DNA of 64,000 bases, from the NCBI GenBank assembly GCA_002403305.1, contig DHHM01000011.1, positions 159,739 through 223,738 of the forward strand. The letters run 5' to 3'. Each line of letters opens with the position of its first letter. The stretch's first letter is position 1. Of this stretch, positions 34,263-43,230 are shown in pieces. This DNA comes from Bacteroidales bacterium UBA4772 (lineage in GTDB: Bacteria; Bacteroidota; Bacteroidia; Bacteroidales; VadinHA17). A program made the position numbers and the translations under genes. The notes under the pieces are model-generated. The model saw only the letters and a list, made by a program, of their open reading frames with translations, did no database searches and was not told the DNA's origin.

Positions 34263-35089
34263 AACTGACACTCGGATTCTCACCCTGTCCCAATGACACC
34301 TTTATCTTCGAGGCGATGGTCCACGGCAGGATTGACACGGAGGGACTTGACTTCGACTGGTTCCTGGCCGACGTCGAGGAGCTCAACAGTCGTGCCATGG
34401 AGCGCAGCGTTGACATCACGAAGATGAGCTATCACGCCTATGCCGTGGCAGCTCATAACTATCTCATACTCGACTCAGGCAGCGCCCTCGGACGCGGCAA
34501 CGGCCCGCTGGTGGTGAGCAAGCGCAGGATATGGCCCGATGAACTGAACGAAGCCCTCATTGCCATACCGGGGGAAAACACCACCGCCAACCTGCTTTTC
34601 AGCATCTTCTGGCCGGATGCAACACGCAAGAGCGAATACCTCTTCTCCGATATCCCGGAGGCCATCCTCTCGGGTGAGGTTGACGCCGGCGTGATAATCC
34701 ATGAGACAAGGTTTACCTACCAGGCAATGGGACTGCTCAGGGTGGCCGACACCGGGGAGATGTGGGAGAAGCTGACGGGAGGTATGCCATTGCCACTGGG
34801 CGGAATAGTGGTCAGCCGCGACCTCGACGCCGCCACTGCAGAGAAGATCAACAGGTGTGTACGGCGCAGCATTGAGTATGCCTTCGCCAATCCCGGTCAC
34901 TCGGTAGATTTCATAGCAAAGAATGCCCGCGAGACGGAGGCCGCAGTCACAGCTGAACATATCAGGCTTTATGTCAACAGCTACAGCCTGTCGCTGGGTC
35001 AGGAGGGGAGAGAGGCTGTAGAACGACTGCTGGAACTGGCCCGTGAAAGGAAGCTGACAGGATCACTTCCCGACAGGATATTTCTCTGA
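34259..35089 (+). CDS. mqnD: 1,4-dihydroxy-6-naphthoate synthase
   Basis: 276 residues of the periplasmic-binding-like MqnA/MqnD fold. It converts cyclic dehypoxanthine futalosine to 1,4-dihydroxy-6-naphthoate for menaquinone. Family motifs are LTLGFSPCPNDTFIFEAMVHG at the N-terminus, DITKMSYHAYAVAAHNYLIL, and DAGVIIHETRFTY. ATG 34259 overlaps the mqnB stop, so the two are coupled. mqnA and mqnC are not in the window. Confidence 0.95.
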   Translation: MKLTLGFSPCPNDTFIFEAMVHGRIDTEGLDFDWFLADVEELNSRAMERSVDITKMSYHAYAVAAHNYLILDSGSALGRGNGPLVVSKRRIWPDELNEALIAIPGENTTANLLFSIFWPDATRKSEYLFSDIPEAILSGEVDAGVIIHETRFTYQAMGLLRVADTGEMWEKLTGGMPLPLGGIVVSRDLDAATAEKINRCVRRSIEYAFANPGHSVDFIAKNARETEAAVTAEHIRLYVNSYSLSLGQEGREAVERLLELARERKLTGSLPDRIFL

Positions 35090-35095
35090 TGATTC

Positions 35096-35126
35096 TTTCC
35101 TCTCTGAGCTCTATTTAGTATCTTTA
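35096..35126 (+). promoter_or_regulatory. Promoter of sodB
   Basis: TTTC (35096-35099), 19 bp, TATCTTTA (35119-35126): one mismatch in each Bacteroidota consensus box with ideal spacing. Predicted start is about 35132, 23 nt before the ATG. Confidence 0.55.
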
Positions 35127-35154
35127 CGTAGAAATCTAAATATCCGATCAACTC

Positions 35155-35748
35155 ATGAAATTTGAACTGCCACCCCTCAGTTACTCTCCGGAAGCCCTCG
35201 TCCCTCATCTGAGCCGCGAGACACTTGAGTACCATCATGGCAAGCATCATCTTGCCTATGTCAACAATCTCAACAACCTCCTTCCCGGTTCACCGTTTGA
35301 GGAGGCCACGCTTGAGACAATGATCCGGAAGGCCGACGGCGGAATCTTTAACAATGCTGCCCAGGTGTGGAACCACACATTTTATTTTGCCAGCTTCTCA
35401 CCGTCAGGAAAGAGAGAGCCCTCAGGCACAGTGGCCAAAGCCATTGAGGCTGAATACGGATCATTTGATGCTTTCAAAGAGGCATTCACCAAGGCAGCCA
35501 CGTCACTCTTCGGGTCGGGTTGGGCATGGCTCTGCATGAAGCCCGATGGCAGGCTTACCATCACACAGGAGTCGAACGCCGGCAACCCTCTGCGGGCAGG
35601 ACTGGTGCCGCTGATGACATGCGATGTCTGGGAGCATGCATACTATATCGATTACCGGAATAAGAGACCTGATTATTTAAGTAATTTCTGGGAGCTGATC
35701 GACTGGAGAGTCATTGGCGAACGGTACGATGAGGCACTAAAAAAATAA
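35155..35748 (+). CDS. sodB: Superoxide dismutase (Fe or Fe/Mn type)
   Basis: 197 residues, cytoplasmic. Metal ligands are His27 (EYHHGKHH), His74 (VWNHTFYF), Asp157 and His161 (DVWEHAYYIDYRN). Gln70 in NNAAQVWNH is the position that marks Fe-type or cambialistic enzymes. Normal length. It gives oxygen tolerance to an otherwise ferredoxin-based metabolism. Confidence 0.95.
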   Translation: MKFELPPLSYSPEALVPHLSRETLEYHHGKHHLAYVNNLNNLLPGSPFEEATLETMIRKADGGIFNNAAQVWNHTFYFASFSPSGKREPSGTVAKAIEAEYGSFDAFKEAFTKAATSLFGSGWAWLCMKPDGRLTITQESNAGNPLRAGLVPLMTCDVWEHAYYIDYRNKRPDYLSNFWELIDWRVIGERYDEALKK

Positions 35749-35763
35749 CTGCTTTATTTTCCC

Positions 35764-35771
35764 TATCTTTG
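35764..35771 (+). promoter_or_regulatory. -7 box TATCTTTG before the nitroreductase gene
   Basis: Exact TAnnTTTG in the 33-bp gap after sodB. Its position predicts a transcript start about 5 nt before ATG 35782, or about 11 nt before ATG 35788, so the leader would be extremely short. Confidence 0.5.
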
Positions 35772-35781
35772 GCGAAAATTT

Positions 35782-36360
35782 ATGAAAATGAATCTCCGCC
35801 AGCTAATAGAAAAAAACAGGGCGGTACGCCGGTTTGACGAGAGTCATCCGGTATCTGCCGAAACACTGGTGTCACTTATCGACCTGGCAAGACTGTCAGC
35901 CTCCGCTGCCAATCGCCAGCCCCTGAAATATATCCTTGTCACGGAGCCGGATCAGCGGGATCTGGTCTTTCCCTGCCTCGCATGGGCCGGTTACCTTGCC
36001 AACTGGGAGGGACCTGCAAAGGGTGAGCGGCCTCCGGCATACATAGTAATATTGGGCGACAAGGAGATCTCCGATTCCTTCGGCGTAGATCACGGTATTG
36101 CGTCGCAGAGCATCATGCTCGGCGCCACCGAGGCAGGTCTCGCCGGGTGCATAATCGCCTCTGTGAAGAAAGAGCGCCTGAGAAGTGCCCTGGAGATACC
36201 CCGCGACTATGAGATACTGCTCGTGCTGGCCCTCGGCAAAGCCGCAGAGGAGGTGGTGCTGGAAGCCGCCGCGGATAATGACATCAAATACTGGAGGGAT
36301 GAAAAGGGTGTTCATCACGTTCCCAAGAGAGCGCTCGACGAGATCATACTGCGCAGATAA
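35782..36360 (+). CDS. Nitroreductase-family protein
   Basis: 192-residue FMN-dependent oxidoreductase. It has the family start LRQLIEKNRAVRRFDES, the SASAANRQPLKYIL segment, VDHGIASQSIMLGATEAGLAGC and the LVLALGKAAEEVVLE end. Typical substrates are quinones, nitroaromatics or flavins reduced with NAD(P)H; the true substrate cannot be read. It follows sodB and may take part in redox defence. Its last 62 bp overlap the next gene. Confidence 0.9.
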   Translation: MKMNLRQLIEKNRAVRRFDESHPVSAETLVSLIDLARLSASAANRQPLKYILVTEPDQRDLVFPCLAWAGYLANWEGPAKGERPPAYIVILGDKEISDSFGVDHGIASQSIMLGATEAGLAGCIIASVKKERLRSALEIPRDYEILLVLALGKAAEEVVLEAAADNDIKYWRDEKGVHHVPKRALDEIILRR

Positions 36361-37081
36361 GCAGTCACCGCTGCGGCTGTTGCCTCTCCTCCTCCTTGCT
36401 GCCTTCATGACGCGGGGAACGGAAGCACAGGATCTTCAGCCAATGCTCTTTCATGGTGTCATCCTTGACGCTGACACGCGCGAGCCGCTGACCGGTGCCC
36501 ATTATACGGTTAAGAACAGAAGTGCGGGAGCAGCCGACAGCAGAGGCATGTTCTCATTCTATGCCCGCCATAATGACACCATAACCTTTACTTCTGTGGG
36601 GTACCGTACTTTCATCATGACTGTGGCCGACACGCTAAGGGCCAAAGAGTACGTGGCGGCGATATGGCTCAGCACCGATACTCTCATGATACCTGCGGTG
36701 GTGGTCATGCCACGGCTGGGTAACATAAAGGCTGCTATAATGTCCGAGCCGCCGGCAGCAAACCAGGAGCTTATCAACGCCACAAACAACCTGAAGATAG
36801 CTGTCTGGCAGGGAATCACCAGTGCCAGCAGGCTGGAAGACCCGGCTTCCAACTATGAGCTTCTGCGGCAGAAACAGCGTATCGATGCCTACGAGAAGGG
36901 CGGTATACCATCATCCCAGATGGTGTCCCTCAGTCCCTTCACAATCATACCACTGATCTATATCCTCGCCAAAGGCCTCCCCGAGGATCCGGAGCCGCCA
37001 AAACCCTACATCTCCGTCCGGGAACTGGAGAAGCTCCGCAATATGCATGATTCGATTGTTTTTAAGGGGCCGGTCAGGTAG
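36299..37081 (+). CDS. Secreted protein with carboxypeptidase-regulatory-like domain
   Basis: 260 residues from ATG 36299, which overlaps the nitroreductase gene by 62 bp. The N-terminal region is unusually long and basic (about 27 residues) before a hydrophobic LLPLLLLAAF stretch ending near TEAQ. The mature part starts with a CarboxypepD_reg-like beta-sandwich (FHGVILDADTREPLTGAHY, DTITFTSVGYRTFIM, about 50-125), as seen at the front of SusC proteins, followed by an unrecognised 130-residue tail. A later start without the long n-region is possible. Function unknown. Confidence 0.7.
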   Translation: MKRVFITFPRERSTRSYCADKQSPLRLLPLLLLAAFMTRGTEAQDLQPMLFHGVILDADTREPLTGAHYTVKNRSAGAADSRGMFSFYARHNDTITFTSVGYRTFIMTVADTLRAKEYVAAIWLSTDTLMIPAVVVMPRLGNIKAAIMSEPPAANQELINATNNLKIAVWQGITSASRLEDPASNYELLRQKQRIDAYEKGGIPSSQMVSLSPFTIIPLIYILAKGLPEDPEPPKPYISVRELEKLRNMHDSIVFKGPVR

Positions 37082-37085
37082 TTGC

Positions 37086-37285
37086 CAGTCTTCAGTCCAC
37101 AGTCTTCAGTCCACAGTCTTCAGTCCACAGTCTTCAGTCCACAGTCGGCAGTCCACAGTCTTCAGTCCACAGTCTTCAGTCCACAGTCGGCAGTCCACAG
37201 TCGGCAGTCAGCGGTATAAATGCCTGATTATGAATTAATAATTAATAATTAATAATTCTTAATTCTTAATTCTTAATTCCCCCAA
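37086..37285. repeat. 18-unit CAGTCnn heptad array plus TTAATTCT run
   Basis: 37086-37211 is exactly 18 consecutive heptamers, mostly alternating CAGTCTT and CAGTCCA with some CAGTCGG. It begins 5 bp after a stop codon. It is followed by TGATTATGAATTAATAATTAA and repeats of TTCTTAA to 37280, the same order of modules as at 5906-6010. No gene or promoter is evident in this 218-bp gap. Confidence 0.9.
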
Positions 37286-37299
37286 CTACTGCCTACCCT

Positions 37300-38211
37300 C
37301 TATCCCTTATAGAATAGTGCCTTGATAATATGCTCGGCCATCTTCGGGTTCTCCTTCAGCCTCCTTGTTGAGTAGCCGAACCACTTCGTCCCGAAGGGGA
37401 CGTAGACCCTCATCCGGTGACCGGCATCAATGATGCTCTTGCGCAGCTTCGGTGTGACACCGTAGAGCATCTGGAACTCGTACATGTTTTTCGGTACGTT
37501 ATATTTTTTGATGAGCTCGTAGGCACCATCTATCAAAGGCCTGTCGTGGGTGGCAATGCCAACATAAACCCTGTTTTTGAACAGCAGCTCCAGATCCCTG
37601 AGATAGTGCATGTTAACCTCCTCATACTTCTTGTATGCTATCTCCTCGGGTTCTACGTATATCCCCTTGCAGAGCCTGAAATTTGTAGGTATCTCCGGGG
37701 TGTTCATGTCAAGCATCTTCTCCAGGTCACTGTATGTCCTTCTCATGTAAGCCTGTACCACCAGCCCGACGTTCTTCGGGAACTCGGCATGAAGGCGGCG
37801 GTAGAGTTCAATTTCAAGATCGGTACAGGGCGAGTCCTCCATGTCTATCCTGCAGAAGTTATTGTATGAGGCGGCCTTCATCACTATCTCGCGCATCAAC
37901 CTGTAGCATGCCTCCTTGTCTATCAGCAGGCCAAAGCTTGTGGGCTTGAGCGAATAGTTACCGTCTATGCCCTGTCTCTCCGTCTCATCGATGAGATCGA
38001 GATACTCCTGCTTGTTGGCCTCGGCCTCATCGAGCGACTCTATGAATTCACCCAGTATATCGAGGGTAACCATCATACCCTGTTCGTTGAGCTCCTTTGA
38101 GACACGCATTGCATCGGACATCTTCTCTCCTGAGATATAGGCGCGCGAAAATATCCAGATGAACTTCTTCGGGAAGTACGGTAGTATAGAGGCAATGAGC
38201 TTGTTGAACAT
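37300..38211 (-). CDS. putA: Proline dehydrogenase
   Basis: 303-residue FAD-dependent PRODH barrel (monofunctional form) that oxidises proline to pyrroline-5-carboxylate. Typical segments are VTLDILGEFI, NNFCRIDMEDSPCTD, VGLVVQAYMRRTYSD, RLCKGIYVEPEEIAY, VGIATHDRPL, YEFQMLYGV and RVYVPFGTKWFGYSTRRLKE. The frame extends to 38241; ATG 38211 gives the family N-terminus MFNKLIA. Its upstream neighbour on the same strand is a multi-domain amine oxidoreductase, suggesting joint proline/hydroxyproline breakdown. The second enzyme, P5C dehydrogenase, is not here. Confidence 0.93.
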   Translation of the reverse strand: MFNKLIASILPYFPKKFIWIFSRAYISGEKMSDAMRVSKELNEQGMMVTLDILGEFIESLDEAEANKQEYLDLIDETERQGIDGNYSLKPTSFGLLIDKEACYRLMREIVMKAASYNNFCRIDMEDSPCTDLEIELYRRLHAEFPKNVGLVVQAYMRRTYSDLEKMLDMNTPEIPTNFRLCKGIYVEPEEIAYKKYEEVNMHYLRDLELLFKNRVYVGIATHDRPLIDGAYELIKKYNVPKNMYEFQMLYGVTPKLRKSIIDAGHRMRVYVPFGTKWFGYSTRRLKENPKMAEHIIKALFYKG

Positions 38212-38335
38212 TATCAGCTGTTTTGGAAATCTGGAGCTCAAAGATATAAAAAAGCTAAATATGGCACACCGGGCTGTAAGGTTTCACTCCCGGTCCTTCA
38301 CTGCCTACGGTGACTCTTACTGCCCGGGCTCCGCA

Positions 38336-38358
38336 AAGATCCGGCAGCGCCGGATCTT
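38336..38358 (-). terminator. Perfect 10-bp hairpin between the fusion oxidoreductase and putA
   Basis: AAGATCCGGC (38336-38345) and GCCGGATCTT (38349-38358) pair around AGC. On the minus strand it lies 36 bp after the fusion gene stop. There is no long T run, so termination may be partial. Confidence 0.55.
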
Positions 38359-38394
38359 GCCTGCAGGAGAGGCCTCCCATGGCTTTCCGTCCCG

Positions 38395-41300
38395 TTACTT
38401 GAATGCCTTTTCCGGCAGTCCGTCGCCTTTCAGCGACAGGCGGCTGAAATAGGAGGGCACCTCTCGTCCCGTCAGCTTGTCAACATAGAGTTTTGCCAGG
38501 TACTGCCCGAGCATGTATCCCTGTCCGCGCAGCCCAAGGAAGAGCCCGTGGTCAGGGTCGATGTACATTCTTGGCTCGGTGTAGTATCCGCTCCAGAGCG
38601 ACTGGAATCCGGCCGGGGCAAGCTCCGGCAGCCACGAGATGAATACCTCCGACACTATCTCCATGAACTCCCTGCTGTTCACCTTCAGGTTCTGTCCGGC
38701 TTCCGAGGGGTCTGATGCCGGTGAGGCGCACCCTATTATCTGTCCGGTCTCGCCCAGCTGCTGACCGTATACCGCTATGAATCCCTTGTAATTCCTGCGA
38801 TCGATAAGCATAGGCAACGGAGTGTTGCCCGGTCCCATCATCGGCAGACGGCGGGTGATGAATGCCTGGTGCCGTACGCCGTAAGTGCCGGTGACGATCC
38901 CCAGGCTGCGGGCAAAGGCCTCCCCGTGAGCACCCATGGCATTGACGAATACCGGTGTTATGTACTCCACGTAATTGCCCCTGTGGTTCTGTACAATGAC
39001 ACTGTAGTCATTTCCGCTACGGCTTACGGCGGTGACGGTGCTGTCCTCCTCCACGGTGCCGCCGGCGGCAATACCCAGGTGTCTTATCACCTCTATCACC
39101 TTTCCAGGGGTGGCCTGCCAGCAGTCGTTGGTCACCAGCGCTGCCATATAGCTCTTCTTCAGGTCAGGGTTGATACCCGGTGCAATTTTGGCGGCATAGT
39201 CTGCAGGCATCACCATCTCGCCGTCTGACCATGCCAGCGAGGCCTCAAGCTGGCTCATCATGGCATCATCATGAGCGAAGGTTACGTACTTTATTTCACG
39301 GTAATTGGTTTCGCCTGTACACTGTAACTCCTTGAAGATCTCATGGTTATGCCTGGCAATCTCTGAGAGCTCGGGCACGCTGAAGTTAGGCCTGCCGCCG
39401 GCAATGTTGCGCCACGATGATCCGCGGTCATGGTTGATAAGCACGGGTTTCATGCCGGCCTCTGCCATGTATCTCATCAGGGCGCTGCCGGTGATGCCGC
39501 CGCCGGCCACCAGTGCACCCACCTTCACCTTGCTGCGCTCCCCGGGGGTGATGACGATCTCCGGCGCTGCCGGTGGCAGCAGCTCTCCCATGGTTATCTG
39601 GTTCGACAGCGGTGCCCTTGGTGTGGCATCACCCACCAGCTCTATGCCCGCAGGCTTCAGCAACATCGAGAGCCTCTTGATGCAGCGCTTGCCGCGGCAC
39701 GGACCCATCCCCAGACGGGTGTTGTGCTTGATCTCATCCACCGAGATATATTTCCTGTCGCCGATGACCGCCATTATCTCATTAAGCGTCACATCCTCAC
39801 AGTGGCACACATACTCCTTCGACTCCATCCCGGTGGCTGGAGTGTAGTGCAGGGCTGCGGGGTAGCTCTCCTTCGCAATGAAACCCCGCACGGCAACTAT
39901 TTCCTTCCCGACAGGGGTGGTCGACTTCACCCTGGCAATGTTCGTCCTGTTGGGCTTCATCATCACCTTTTCTATTACTCCTTCGCCAACCTTCTTACCG
40001 TCATTGTCTACAAGAAACACCTCCGTTCCCTCCTCAACAAAATACTCCACGGGCAGGAAGAGCTGGTTCCTCACTGTGTTGTACCCGAAGATGGCCAGCC
40101 CCGGACACTGGTAGACACACTTGAGGCAGCCGGTACACTTTTCGTAGTCTAGTACCGGCACGGTATCCGGCGACTCCTTGGTGATGGCTCCGTGAGGACA
40201 CGCGAACTGGCAGGGATTGCAGGCGAAGCTGTAAAGACAGTCAATGATTACGAACGGTCTGGCTTTCATCCTTACCTCGTCAGGCATGTCGGGGTTCTCG
40301 AGGATCCTTACAGGATGTTGCTGAGAGTCAATATATTCCTTTGACAGAGAGAGGTATTCGCTGTAGTTGCTGCGGATGCCCATCTCCTGTATGATCTCCA
40401 TGGCTGCCTGCTTGCCGCGAAGCACCGCCGTGGTGCCTTCGCCGATGCGCATGGCGTCGCCGCCGGCGTACACCTTCGTGCCGAACACCTCGCGACCCTT
40501 AACCAGAAGCTGGTTGTCAGGAATCAGACCTGTACATATGTTGATGGCATCGATGCCGTCAATGATCTTCTCTGTTCCCGGCACCGATGCGAAATCGCGG
40601 CTCTCGGCTATCACGGCCCCGCGGATGCCGTCATTGGTGCTGTTGGGTATGGCTCTGACAAGGGTATGCGACAATATGACGGGGATGCCCAGTCTTCTTA
40701 CCCTGTTGGCCTGTACCGGAAACCCTCCCTCGTGAGGCATCGCCTCGATGATGGCTTTTACCTTCGCACCGGCCTGCATAAGCTGGTAAGAGGTGAGGTA
40801 TCCGATGTTGCCGGCACCTACCGTCAGTATGTTTTTTCCCAGCAGGGTGAACTCCTGGTTCATCATCTTCTGTATCACAGCGGCGGTATAGACACCCGGC
40901 AGGTCGTCGTTGCCGAAGGCCGGCATGAACGGCACAGCCCCGGTGGCTACGATGAGGTACTCGGCATCGACGTAGAAGATCTCACCGGTGCGCATGTTCT
41001 TGGCGGCTATCCGTTGCCCTTGGAGGATATCCCAAATTGTGGAGTTGAGCATGATACCCTCATGTGATTCTCCTGCAAGCATCTTTGCTATGTCGAATCC
41101 CCTCATCCCGCCGAACCGCTGCTCCTTCTCAAAGAAGAAGAACTGGTGTGTCTGCATCAGGAACTGACCCCCGATATGGTCATTGCTGTCAATCACCAGG
41201 TTAGGCACATTGTGACTGTTCAGCACCTCCCTGGCCGCCAGTCCTGCCGGCCCTGCTCCCGCAATGGCCACCGTGGTGCGGTATACCTTCCTGGTATACT

Positions 41301-41619
41301 CCGCACTCTTCACTGCACCGTCAGTATGGTATCCTGCCGGTATTTCCCTCACCTCCCTGACACCGTCGACGGGAGTGATGCATATGCGCTTCACCACACC
41401 GTCAACAAGCATCTCGCAGGCACCGCATTTGCCTATGCCGCACTCCAGGCTGCGGTTGCGGTTGTCGAGACTGTGGGTATGTACCGGGAATCCCGCCTGG
41501 TGCAAGGCTGCGGCAATGGTGAAGCCCTTCATGCCCTGCACGGCCTTACCATTGTATTTGAAGGATATATATTCCCCCCGGGGAATGTCAAGTATGGGAT
41601 GCTGCAATATTTTTGTCAT
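38395..41619 (-). CDS. Three-module flavin/Fe-S amine oxidoreductase fusion (HcnABC / hydroxyproline dehydrogenase type)
   Basis: 1074 residues from ATG 41619 (a GTG at 41673 would add 18). Order, numbered from the GTG: a 2Fe-2S ferredoxin-like domain (Cys78, 83, 86, 98); an FAD/NAD disulfide-reductase-like domain (AIAGAGPAGLAA about 135, LTVGAGNIGY about 280); a 4Fe-4S ferredoxin segment (CNPCQFACP and CTGCLKCVYQCP, about 500-545); a BFD-like 2Fe-2S site (CHCEDVT, GMGPCRGKRC, about 645-685); and a D-amino-acid-oxidase fold (GALVAGGGITGSALM, about 745-1080). These parts are normally separate alpha, beta and gamma chains of HCN synthase, opine oxidase or D-hydroxyproline dehydrogenase. The putA neighbour favours an imino-acid substrate. 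Confidence 0.85.
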   Translation of the reverse strand: MTKILQHPILDIPRGEYISFKYNGKAVQGMKGFTIAAALHQAGFPVHTHSLDNRNRSLECGIGKCGACEMLVDGVVKRICITPVDGVREVREIPAGYHTDGAVKSAEYTRKVYRTTVAIAGAGPAGLAAREVLNSHNVPNLVIDSNDHIGGQFLMQTHQFFFFEKEQRFGGMRGFDIAKMLAGESHEGIMLNSTIWDILQGQRIAAKNMRTGEIFYVDAEYLIVATGAVPFMPAFGNDDLPGVYTAAVIQKMMNQEFTLLGKNILTVGAGNIGYLTSYQLMQAGAKVKAIIEAMPHEGGFPVQANRVRRLGIPVILSHTLVRAIPNSTNDGIRGAVIAESRDFASVPGTEKIIDGIDAINICTGLIPDNQLLVKGREVFGTKVYAGGDAMRIGEGTTAVLRGKQAAMEIIQEMGIRSNYSEYLSLSKEYIDSQQHPVRILENPDMPDEVRMKARPFVIIDCLYSFACNPCQFACPHGAITKESPDTVPVLDYEKCTGCLKCVYQCPGLAIFGYNTVRNQLFLPVEYFVEEGTEVFLVDNDGKKVGEGVIEKVMMKPNRTNIARVKSTTPVGKEIVAVRGFIAKESYPAALHYTPATGMESKEYVCHCEDVTLNEIMAVIGDRKYISVDEIKHNTRLGMGPCRGKRCIKRLSMLLKPAGIELVGDATPRAPLSNQITMGELLPPAAPEIVITPGERSKVKVGALVAGGGITGSALMRYMAEAGMKPVLINHDRGSSWRNIAGGRPNFSVPELSEIARHNHEIFKELQCTGETNYREIKYVTFAHDDAMMSQLEASLAWSDGEMVMPADYAAKIAPGINPDLKKSYMAALVTNDCWQATPGKVIEVIRHLGIAAGGTVEEDSTVTAVSRSGNDYSVIVQNHRGNYVEYITPVFVNAMGAHGEAFARSLGIVTGTYGVRHQAFITRRLPMMGPGNTPLPMLIDRRNYKGFIAVYGQQLGETGQIIGCASPASDPSEAGQNLKVNSREFMEIVSEVFISWLPELAPAGFQSLWSGYYTEPRMYIDPDHGLFLGLRGQGYMLGQYLAKLYVDKLTGREVPSYFSRLSLKGDGLPEKAFK

Positions 41620-41795
41620 CAGTTCTTTTTCAAACAGTATTTCAACCCCCAAAAGTAATCGCAACAGATCCACTAATTCAATGACCTATATCAGATGTAA
41701 TTCATTTTTTAATGCATTTTTTACCTTAATTTGAAAAAAACTTAACCCGTGCAACCATTTAACCCTGGCCGCTTTCTTCTCAGTGTGCTCCGCTG

Positions 41796-41981
41796 ATGAT
41801 TAGTGAACAGCATATCATTGAGGGCTGTCTCAGGCATAGCAGGAAGGCACAGCAGATGCTCTGGAAAAATTATTCCGGGCACCATCCGGGTGTCTGCATG
41901 AGCTATGATGCCGACAGACTTGAGACTGAAGACAGGCAGGAAGAACCGGGAAACGATGATATCACCCTGTTAATTTATTGA
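41796..41981 (+). pseudogene. Truncated ECF sigma factor remnant
   Basis: The 61-codon frame begins ISEQHIIEGCLRHSRKAQQM and continues with GVCMSYDADRLETED, which matches sigma region 2 of a Bacteroidota ECF factor (GVCLRYA-D-EAED pattern). After ETED it runs into unrelated codons and stops; the rest of region 2 and all of region 4 are missing. GTGCAACCATT lies about 45 bp upstream, as in front of the intact ECF gene near 4 kb. The rest of the 41.67-42.12 kb gap holds AT-rich DNA with no recognisable gene. Confidence 0.7.
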
Positions 41982-42122
41982 TGTTTACAGTCTTGTCGGT
42001 ATAAGGTATTCGCCTGCATGCCGGCACGATTGATGGTTGATGTTATTTAATGCAACCTTCCTTGAGTTCAGCCGTATAATTTTCTAATTTGTTATACGTT
42101 ATATACTATAAAAGAATCAGGG

Positions 42123-43124
42123 TTGCCAGCGAAAACTAAATATCTGATCAGTATATTTTTACTGCTGTCTGTTTTTTCTTCGGGTCAGGACCCCCAGTTT
42201 TCTCAGTTCTATGCCAATCAGCTTTACCTGTCGCCCTCTTTTGCCGGTGCAACGGAAGATTACCGTCTCTCACTGAACTGGCGTAACCAGTGGCCCTCAA
42301 TACCGGGGGTGTTTCATACCTACAGCTTTTCACTTGACAAGGCCATTCCAAACTTCAACTCGGGCGTGGGTATACTTGCAACATATGACGTGGCAGGCTC
42401 GGGAGACCTGAGCACCACCAACATAGGACTGCTATACTCATATGACATTCAGTTGAATGAAGAATGGCATCTCAGGCCGGGGGTGAACTTCAAATTTACA
42501 TATCTGGGACTGGATCTCACCAAGCTGGTGTGGAACAGCCAGATAACCACCGGAGGCACCCTGCCGCCCATCACGCCGCCGCCCTTCGACAATTTGGCGG
42601 ATATAGATTTCACCGCCTCGGCAATGGCCTACAATGAAAAGATCTGGGCAGGCTTTACCGTTGACCACCTTTTGCGGCCACGGACATCATTCTGGGGCGA
42701 CAATACCTCCATACCCATAAAGGTCGACCTCTTCGGTGGATTCCAGATCATCAGCCGCGGAAGGTTAAGGAAAAAGCTCGAGGAGGTTCTGTCGGTGGCA
42801 GCTAACGTGATGTTCCAGGGCGACTTCTTCCAGTCAGACATAGGATTCTATTACTACAAGAATCCGCTGGTGTTCGGCGTATGGTACAGGGGTATTCCCT
42901 TCGCCACAACAAGCGATGTGTCAGCCCAGGCCGGAGATGCAATCATAGGGATGATCGGCATCAAGACCGATCAGCTCAACATAGGACTCAGCTATGACTT
43001 TACCATCTCGAACCTGATAACTGCCTCGGGCGGGGCATATGAGATATCTCTCATCTATTCATTTACCTCCTCGCAGATCAAACGCGGACAGAAGATTCAC
43101 GCCATACCCTGCCCCGAGTTCTGA
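42123..43124 (+). CDS. PorP/SprF-family type IX secretion membrane protein
   Basis: 333 residues: signal peptide ending SSGQ, then the family hallmark QDPQFSQFYANQLYLSPSFAG, LNWRNQWPSIPG, a run of outer-membrane barrel strands, and the FTISNLITASGGAYEISLIYSF end. PorP/SprF proteins anchor T9SS substrates or gliding components at the outer membrane. The gene starts with TTG; no ATG precedes the signal peptide. It is not beside porKLMN, so it is probably an accessory paralogue. Confidence 0.92.
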   Translation: MPAKTKYLISIFLLLSVFSSGQDPQFSQFYANQLYLSPSFAGATEDYRLSLNWRNQWPSIPGVFHTYSFSLDKAIPNFNSGVGILATYDVAGSGDLSTTNIGLLYSYDIQLNEEWHLRPGVNFKFTYLGLDLTKLVWNSQITTGGTLPPITPPPFDNLADIDFTASAMAYNEKIWAGFTVDHLLRPRTSFWGDNTSIPIKVDLFGGFQIISRGRLRKKLEEVLSVAANVMFQGDFFQSDIGFYYYKNPLVFGVWYRGIPFATTSDVSAQAGDAIIGMIGIKTDQLNIGLSYDFTISNLITASGGAYEISLIYSFTSSQIKRGQKIHAIPCPEF

Positions 43125-43186
43125 TTTTCCGGTCGCTACCGGTCATTCACAAATTATCTGTGGCGGGTTCATATTTAAAATTTATG

Positions 43187-43194
43187 TATGTTTG
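43187..43194 (+). promoter_or_regulatory. -7 box TATGTTTG before the OmpH-like lipoprotein gene
   Basis: Exact TAnnTTTG; start predicted near 43200, 31 nt before the ATG. No clear -33 box. Confidence 0.45.
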
Positions 43195-43230
43195 TGCAAC
43201 AATTTGTTGAACCGTAACTTAATTCCAGAA

